In this document: in pieces, positions 19,382 to 24,448 of the stretch
Layout of the letters: each line of letters opens with the position of its first letter
Numbering within the stretch: position 1 is the first letter of the stretch
NCBI GenBank assembly: GCA_045125245.1
Contig: JBGVNF010000013.1
Coordinates: 1 to 24,448, forward strand
Source of the DNA: SVEL01 sp045125245
GTDB lineage: Bacteria; Bacillota; Clostridia; Lachnospirales; Lachnospiraceae
DNA: 24,448 nucleotides
Direction of reading: 5' to 3'
Program-made: the position numbers and the translations under genes
Notes under the pieces: model-generated
What the model saw: only the letters and a program-made list of their open reading frames with translations
Databases searched by the model: none
What the model was told of the DNA's origin: nothing

Positions 19382-21895
19382 ATGAGCGATAAATTGTATA
19401 AATTGATGGACTGGAGAAATATAGAAGGTGTCCTCTATGCAGACATTGATAATCCTAAGGTTGTACTTGGACCAAGAGAGGTTAAGGGTGGATGCTTGAT
19501 ACAGGTTCTTGTGCCAGATGCAGTTGAAGTATCTATTAAGTACGATAATGATAAGAATGTGTATCAGATGGAAGAGGTAGAAGAAGGCGGTTACTATGCT
19601 GTATTGATTTCACAGAAAGTGAAAGGTGTATATAAGGTAATTGCTAAGTATGCAGACGGAACAGTATATGAATTTTATGATCCATATCAGTTTACACCTG
19701 ATATTCCACTTGCTCAGCTTAAGAAATTTAATGCTGGAATCAATTATGAAGTGTATAAGTACCTTGGAGCACATCCAGCGAATATTGATGGAGTGAAGGG
19801 CTACACATTTGCAGTTTGGGCGCCTAATGCTATGAGAGTTAGCGTAGTCGGCGATTTCAATATGTGGGATGGCCGTCGTAATATGATGGATAGAGTAGAA
19901 GATACAGGTGTATTTACTACATTTGTTCCAGGTCTTAAGGGCGGCGAACTTTATAAGTATGAGATTAAGAAGTGTGATGGACAGAATGTTCTTAAGGCTG
20001 ACCCTTATGGATTTGCTTCGCAGAATCGTCCAGAGACAGCTTCTGTAACTTGCGATATTGAAGGCTTTAGATGGAGTGATAATCAGTGGCTTAAGAAGCG
20101 TGAGAAGATTAATCCTTCAGAGATGCCATTGTCAGTGTATGAGGTGCATTTGGGTTCTTGGAAGAAGCCAGCGCCAGAAATCATTACAAATGAGGATGGA
20201 ACACAGTATGAGGCAGATAGCGCGGGTATGTTCTACAACTATAGAGAGTTAGCACCAATCCTTTGTGATTATGTGAAGGATATGGGATATACACATATCG
20301 AGCTTATGCCTGTTATGGAGCATCCATTTGATGGTTCATGGGGCTATCAGGTGACAGGATATTATGCGGCTACAGCTAGATATGGTACACCAGAAGACTT
20401 TATGTACTTCATGAATTATATGCATAGCAAGGATATCGGAGTTATTCTTGACTGGGTACCTGCTCATTTCCCAAGAGATGCATTTGGTCTTGCAAACTTT
20501 GATGGTACATGTCTTTATGAGCATGCTGACCCAAGACAGGGAACACATCCACATTGGGGAACACTTATATTTAACTATGGTAGACCAGAGGTTTCTAACT
20601 TCCTTATTGCAAATGCTATGTTCTGGGCAAAGGAATTTCATGCAGATGGAATTAGAATGGATGCAGTGGCATCTATGCTTTACCTTGATTATGGTAGAAA
20701 TGCTGGTGAATGGGTTGCTAATATGTATGGTGGCAAGGAGAACTTAGAGGCAGTTGAGTTCTTGAAGCACCTTAATTCACAGATGAAGGAACAGTGTAAG
20801 GGAACATTGCTTATCGCAGAAGAGTCTACAGCTTGGACAGCAGTTACAGGTGATGTAGAACATGATGGATTAGGCTTTGACTTTAAGTGGAATATGGGAT
20901 GGATGAATGACTTCACAAGCTTTATGAGATGTGATCCATTCTTTAGAAAGAATAATTATAACCAGCTTACATTTAGTATGTTATATCAGTATAGCGAGGA
21001 TTATATGCTTGTATTCTCTCATGACGAGGTAGTACATGGAAAGAATTCTATGATAAGCAAGATGCCTGGCGATAATGATAGACTTAAGTTTGCTAATCTA
21101 CGTGCAGCATATGGATATATGATGACACATCCAGGTAAGAAATTATTATTTATGGGACAAGAGTTTGCAAGCTATAGAGAGTGGAGCGAAGAGAGAGAGC
21201 TTGATTGGCCAAGCTTAAATGATCCAAAGCATAAGCAGGTGGCAGATTTTGTGAAGGCATTGAACAAGCTTTATACTTCAGAGCCAGCACTCTACGAGCA
21301 GGATGATATACCACATGGATTTGAGTGGATGAACTGTAACAATCCAGAGGAGAGTACCGTATCATTTGTAAGAAGAGGAAAGACTAAGGGTGATGAGATA
21401 TTAGTAGTATGTAACTTTGATACTATACATCACCAAGAATTTACTATTGGTGTAGCTAAGGGTAAGTATAAAGAAATCCTTAACAGTGATGATGTGAAGT
21501 TTGGTGGAAATGGTTTGACAAATCCAAGAATGCTTACTACAAAGAAGATAAAGTGGGATGGTAGACCTGATTCTATCACAATTCAGCTTGCACCACTTTC
21601 AGTTGCGATATTTAAGTATACAGCGGTAGAGGAAAAACCAAAGGCACCAAAGAAGGCAGCAGAGCCAAAGAAAGTAGCTTCAGCAAAGAAGGCAGCAGAG
21701 CCAAAGAAAGTAGCTTCAGCAAAGAAGGTAGCAGAGCCAGTAAAGAAGGCAGAGCCAGCCAAGAAGGCAGAGTCAGCTAAGAAGGCAGAAGAACCAAAGA
21801 AAGCAGCGTCAGCCAAGAAGGCAGCAGAGCCAAAGAAGGTAGCGGAGCCAAAGAAAGCTACAGCTACAAAGAAGACAGCAACAAAAAAGGCATAA
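19382..21895 (+). CDS. glgB: 1,4-alpha-glucan branching enzyme with Lys/Ala/Pro-rich tail
   Basis: An 837-residue GH13 enzyme that makes alpha-1,6 branches in glycogen. Order: an extra N1 module (about 1-105); a CBM48 domain (about 120-220, FAVWAPNAMRVSVVGDFNMW); the catalytic barrel with DWVPAHFP, the nucleophile D427 in GIRMDAVASM, the acid/base E480 in LIAEEST and D548 in FSHDEVVHGK; and a beta-sandwich C-domain to about residue 747. Then comes a roughly 90-residue tail of KKAAEPKKVASA-type repeats, foreign to this family and like a histone H1 tail. AAAGGA (19369-19374) sits 7 nt before the ATG. The enzyme core looks fully active. No other glycogen gene is next to it. Confidence 0.95.
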   Translation: MSDKLYKLMDWRNIEGVLYADIDNPKVVLGPREVKGGCLIQVLVPDAVEVSIKYDNDKNVYQMEEVEEGGYYAVLISQKVKGVYKVIAKYADGTVYEFYDPYQFTPDIPLAQLKKFNAGINYEVYKYLGAHPANIDGVKGYTFAVWAPNAMRVSVVGDFNMWDGRRNMMDRVEDTGVFTTFVPGLKGGELYKYEIKKCDGQNVLKADPYGFASQNRPETASVTCDIEGFRWSDNQWLKKREKINPSEMPLSVYEVHLGSWKKPAPEIITNEDGTQYEADSAGMFYNYRELAPILCDYVKDMGYTHIELMPVMEHPFDGSWGYQVTGYYAATARYGTPEDFMYFMNYMHSKDIGVILDWVPAHFPRDAFGLANFDGTCLYEHADPRQGTHPHWGTLIFNYGRPEVSNFLIANAMFWAKEFHADGIRMDAVASMLYLDYGRNAGEWVANMYGGKENLEAVEFLKHLNSQMKEQCKGTLLIAEESTAWTAVTGDVEHDGLGFDFKWNMGWMNDFTSFMRCDPFFRKNNYNQLTFSMLYQYSEDYMLVFSHDEVVHGKNSMISKMPGDNDRLKFANLRAAYGYMMTHPGKKLLFMGQEFASYREWSEERELDWPSLNDPKHKQVADFVKALNKLYTSEPALYEQDDIPHGFEWMNCNNPEESTVSFVRRGKTKGDEILVVCNFDTIHHQEFTIGVAKGKYKEILNSDDVKFGGNGLTNPRMLTTKKIKWDGRPDSITIQLAPLSVAIFKYTAVEEKPKAPKKAAEPKKVASAKKAAEPKKVASAKKVAEPVKKAEPAKKAESAKKAEEPKKAASAKKAAEPKKVAEPKKATATKKTATKKA
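21640..21892. repeat. Repeat array encoding the GlgB tail
   Basis: Units of about 18 and 36 bp based on 'GCAGAGCCAAAGAAGGTAGC' recur through the last 250 bp of glgB, including one nearly exact 36-bp tandem pair. All preserve the frame and encode Lys-Lys-Ala/Val-Ala-Glu-Pro units. Confidence 0.8.
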
Positions 21896-21916
21896 AGATA
21901 AATTATTAATTATAGG

Positions 21917-21981
21917 TATCCAACCATTTTAAAAATATAGGATAGTTTTAAACTTACTTATATAATAAAAATGGTTGGATA
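21917..21981. promoter_or_regulatory. 14-bp perfect inverted repeat around the mscS promoter region
   Basis: TATCCAACCATTTT (21917-21930) and AAAATGGTTGGATA (21968-21981) are exact reverse complements around 37 bp. That spacer contains TATAAT (21961-21966), a likely -10 box of the channel gene, with only a poor -35. It could be an operator, or a hairpin in transcripts reading through from glgB. Confidence 0.55.
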
Positions 21982-22006
21982 TTTGAAAGAAAGGATACAA
22001 ACGAAT

Positions 22007-22879
22007 ATGACAAATTTTTTACTTGACCAGGCGGCTACAAGTGAAACAGCTGTTAAGGAAGCTAATAAATTATTAGAAACTATTGAAGGATATATTCCGA
22101 AGGTAATCGATTTTGGTGTTAATGTAATTATTGCGTTAGTAATCTTTTTTATTGGTAAAATAATAATTAGTTGGCTACTTAAGGTTTGCAATAAGTTCCT
22201 TGAAAAAGCTAAGGTAGAAATAAGTATTAGACGTTTCTTGAAGTCGCTTATTAGGGTTGTTTTATATGTAATATTGATAATTATTATATGTGATAGAGTG
22301 GGAATTAATACGGCATCCTTTATCGCAGTTCTTGGAACTCTTGGTTTGACTGTAGGTCTTGCATTGCAGGGAAGCTTGTCGAACTTTGCAGGTGGTGTAC
22401 TTATATTGCTTCTTAAGCCATTTAAGGTCGGAGACTATATAGTGGATAGTGGTTCTGGAGCTGAAGGTAATGTGGATAGAATAGATTTGTTCTATACTAA
22501 GATAATAACATTAGATAATAGAGCTGTATTTATTCCAAATGGTACATTATCTAATGCAACTATTACAAACAATACAGAGTTTAATACAAGAAGAGTCGAT
22601 TTTGCATTTGGCATAGCTTATGAGTCTGACATAGATAAAGCAAAAGCTATTATATATGACATTGCAAAAAATGATGAAAATGCGTTGTTAGATAAAGAGA
22701 TTTCTGTATTTGTATCTAGTCTTGATGCAAGTCAGGTTACTATCACACTTAGAGTGTGGTGTGAGACAGATTATTACTGGGATGTAAAGGCTAGAGTGAC
22801 GGAAGCAGTTAAGAAGTCATTTGATGCAAATGGTATTGATATTCCATTTGACCAATTACAGGTTCATATAGCAAAATAG
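22007..22879 (+). CDS. Small-conductance mechanosensitive channel (MscS family)
   Basis: A 290-residue channel that opens under membrane tension to release solutes after osmotic downshock. Three membrane helices are visible (about 24-48, 64-87 and 92-125). The third has the Gly/Ala-rich pore pattern VLGTLGLTVGLALQGSLSNFAGG, followed by the beta domain (KPFKVGDYI, FIPNGTLSNATITN) and the alpha/beta C-terminal domain. An ATG at 21971 is in frame, but it lies inside the inverted repeat and lacks a ribosome binding site. GAAAGGA ends 11 nt before the ATG at 22007, which I prefer. A strong terminator follows immediately. Confidence 0.93.
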   Translation: MTNFLLDQAATSETAVKEANKLLETIEGYIPKVIDFGVNVIIALVIFFIGKIIISWLLKVCNKFLEKAKVEISIRRFLKSLIRVVLYVILIIIICDRVGINTASFIAVLGTLGLTVGLALQGSLSNFAGGVLILLLKPFKVGDYIVDSGSGAEGNVDRIDLFYTKIITLDNRAVFIPNGTLSNATITNNTEFNTRRVDFAFGIAYESDIDKAKAIIYDIAKNDENALLDKEISVFVSSLDASQVTITLRVWCETDYYWDVKARVTEAVKKSFDANGIDIPFDQLQVHIAK

Positions 22880-22883
22880 GTAT

Positions 22884-22912
22884 AAAATCCCCCCGAAAAG
22901 TGGGGGGATTTT
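22884..22912 (+). terminator. Rho-independent terminator of the mscS-type gene
   Basis: AAAATCCCCCC (22884-22894) pairs with GGGGGGATTTT (22902-22912) around a 7-nt loop, followed by TTTATTTTA. It lies 5 bp after the stop codon. Confidence 0.93.
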
Positions 22913-23066
22913 TTATTTTACGTATGTTAATATCAAAGTGCGTTAAGCGAGCGTGATTTAGCTTGACGTAGGTTTTTCTATATTTTAGGAGTATCGTTTA
23001 GATACAATTATTATGGTAAGTGTATTGATGTGTTTGGGAAGGCATGTTGGTGCACTTTCTTTTTTA
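22913..23066. other. Intergenic stretch before repeat copy B
   Basis: No gene is seen. CGTTAAGC (22941-22948) pairs with GCTTGACG (22961-22968), followed by a T-run, and a looser AAGTG/CACTT hairpin at about 23019-23057 is followed by TTCTTTTTT. Both could be weak terminators or parts of a small RNA. Confidence 0.35.
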
Positions 23067-23199
23067 TGATATAGAAAAGTTCTCTGAACTTCCTATATCA
23101 TAAAAAACGCTCCGCTAAGGATCACACTGCGGCGGAGAAGAAGATGTTGCTAAAGCAACCCGCCGCAGGCGGAGAATCTCGCAAGCGAGATTCTTTCTT
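23067..23199. repeat. 133-bp dispersed hairpin repeat, copy B
   Basis: Gap-free match to copy A (7331-7463), same orientation, 127 of 133 identical. The GC-rich rod (23110-23174) and the 10-bp hairpin (23173-23194) are unchanged. In the first hairpin, G23068-C23099 replaces the T-A pair of copy A. TGATATAGGA recurs directly after the copy (23201-23210), like its own left end. Confidence 0.85.
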
Positions 23200-23231
23200 G
23201 TGATATAGGATTAAGGTATAAATATTATCGG

Positions 23232-23260
23232 TTGTGATAAATAATAAATTATGATAAACT
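23232..23260 (+). promoter_or_regulatory. Possible promoter of argH
   Basis: TTGTGA (23232-23237) and TAAACT (23255-23260) are 17 bp apart. No convincing ARG box accompanies it; GGTATAAATATTAT just upstream (from 23215) matches only 6 of 10 fixed bases. Confidence 0.4.
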
Positions 23261-23323
23261 AATGGGTGTGTGTTAGTATTAGGCATACCATAAAAATATT
23301 TTAAATAGTACGGAGGATATATT

Positions 23324-24448
23324 ATGAAGCTCTGGGGCGGAAGATTTACTAAGGAAGAGAATCAGTTAGTACATAATTTTAATGCGTCAATTTCATTTGA
23401 TCAGAAGTTTTATAAGCAGGATATAGAAGGAAGTATTGCTCATGTAACTCAGCTTGGTACTGTAGGCATCATTACTGAGGATGAGATGAGAAAGATTATC
23501 GAAGGTCTTAAGGGAATTAAGGCTGATATAGAGTCTGGAAAGCTTGAGATTTCAGAGGAGAGTGAGGATATTCACTCATTTGTAGAAGCGAACCTTATCG
23601 AAAGAATCGGTGAGCCTGGTAAGAAGCTTCACACAGGTAGAAGTAGAAATGATCAGGTAGCTTTAGATATGAAGCTTTACACAAGAGATGAAGTAAAGGA
23701 AGTTGATGAGCTTCTTAAAAATCTTTTAAATGTTATCCTTAGAATAATGAAGGAAAATATAGATACATATATGCCAGGTTTTACACATCTTCAGAAGGCA
23801 CAGCCTATCACACTTGCACATCATTTTGGTGCATACTTTGAGATGTTTAAGAGAGACCGTGACAGATTAAAGGATATTTATAAGAGAATGAATTACTGTC
23901 CTATCGGTTCAGGTGCATTAGCAGGAACTACATATCCACTTGATAGAAATCTTACAGCATCACTTTTAGGATTTGAAGGTCCAACACTTAACAGTATGGA
24001 TTCAGTATCAGATAGAGATTATTTAATTGAGTTCTTAAGTGCAATGTGTACAATTATGATGCATTTAAGTCGTTTTTCAGAAGAAATCATTATCTGGAAT
24101 AGTAATGAATATAGATTTGTGGAGCTTGATGATGCTTACAGTACAGGAAGCAGCATCATGCCACAGAAGAAGAATCCGGATATCGCGGAGCTTGTAAGAG
24201 GTAAGACTGGTCGTGTGTATGGTGCACTTATGTCACTCCTTACTACTATGAAAGGACTTCCACTTGCATACAATAAGGATATGCAGGAGGATAAGGAGTT
24301 TACATTCGATGCTATCGATACTACAAAGGGATGTATCTCATTATTTACAGGTATGATAGATACAATGAGCTTCAACAAGGACAATATGGAATCAAGTGCT
24401 AAGAATGGTTTCACAAATGCTACAGACGCAGCAGATTATCTCGTAGGT
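23324..24448 (+). CDS. argH: Argininosuccinate lyase (3' end beyond window)
   Basis: The frame is open from the ATG at 23324 to the window edge, 375 codons of an expected 460 or so. It cleaves argininosuccinate to arginine and fumarate, the last step of the pathway. The start KLWGGRFTKEENQLVHNFNA, the HTGRSRNDQVALD segment, THLQKAQPITLAHH and the fumarase/lyase signature GSSIMPQKKNPD (from residue 275) with the catalytic-loop serine are all intact. GGAGG at 23312-23316 lies 7 nt before the ATG. The gene is separated from argG by 14.6 kb, although the two are often adjacent in other bacteria. Confidence 0.97.
   Translation, partial: MKLWGGRFTKEENQLVHNFNASISFDQKFYKQDIEGSIAHVTQLGTVGIITEDEMRKIIEGLKGIKADIESGKLEISEESEDIHSFVEANLIERIGEPGKKLHTGRSRNDQVALDMKLYTRDEVKEVDELLKNLLNVILRIMKENIDTYMPGFTHLQKAQPITLAHHFGAYFEMFKRDRDRLKDIYKRMNYCPIGSGALAGTTYPLDRNLTASLLGFEGPTLNSMDSVSDRDYLIEFLSAMCTIMMHLSRFSEEIIIWNSNEYRFVELDDAYSTGSSIMPQKKNPDIAELVRGKTGRVYGALMSLLTTMKGLPLAYNKDMQEDKEFTFDAIDTTKGCISLFTGMIDTMSFNKDNMESSAKNGFTNATDAADYLVG

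Noticed and set aside
21583..21816. Phe/Ala-rich minus-strand frame inside glgB
   Set aside because: It is the reverse reading of the Lys/Ala/Pro tail repeats.

Overview
The window looks like chromosome of a low-GC, Gram-positive anaerobe of the Clostridia, most likely Lachnospiraceae (Butyrivibrio/Roseburia-like). This rests on AT-rich codon use, strong GGAGG ribosome binding sites, TTGACA/TATAAT-type promoters, and the character of the ArgG, ArgJ, GlgB and ComE proteins. The genus is inference. No phage, insertion sequence, tRNA, rRNA or CRISPR array was recognised.

Layout. 1-293 holds no recognisable gene. 294-3816 is a tight three-gene envelope or glycan operon (GtrA-like flippase, FAD oxidoreductase, polytopic membrane protein) ending in a bidirectional terminator. 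3889-5079 (minus) encodes a CofE-like F420 glutamate ligase homologue, divergent from an M18 aminopeptidase followed by a LURP-one/tubby-like protein (5408-7207). 7208-7482 is a structured intergenic region with the first copy of a 133-bp dispersed repeat. argG (minus) and argC-argJ-argB (plus) diverge from a 381-bp control region with a canonical ARG box (ArgR operator). argH, incomplete at the window end, lies 11 kb further on behind the second copy of the repeat. Between them are comEA-comEC (DNA uptake), a PD-(D/E)XK-like gene, holA (DNA polymerase III delta), rpsT (minus, long structured leader), glgB (glycogen branching enzyme with a Lys/Ala/Pro tail) and an MscS-type channel gene.

How the genes work together. 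ArgJ, ArgB and ArgC make and reduce N-acetylglutamyl phosphate, and ArgG and ArgH convert citrulline to arginine. argD and argF are not in the window. ArgJ implies the acetyl-recycling pathway, and the N-terminal helix of ArgB suggests arginine feedback. ComEA and ComEC are the DNA receptor and channel of natural transformation.

Most unusual features. (1) The 133-bp dispersed repeat has two copies differing at six positions; one pair of differences is compensatory and three fall in predicted unpaired positions, which points to a conserved RNA or DNA fold. (2) About 14 A-tract units with a mean period near 10.6 bp follow holA. (3) Several separate tandem-repeat arrays lie between 12.8 and 18.7 kb, including four inside comEC, all with periods that keep the frame. 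(4) argC and rpsT have structured leaders. (5) GlgB has a histone-H1-like tail. (6) comEC may start at an AUU codon.
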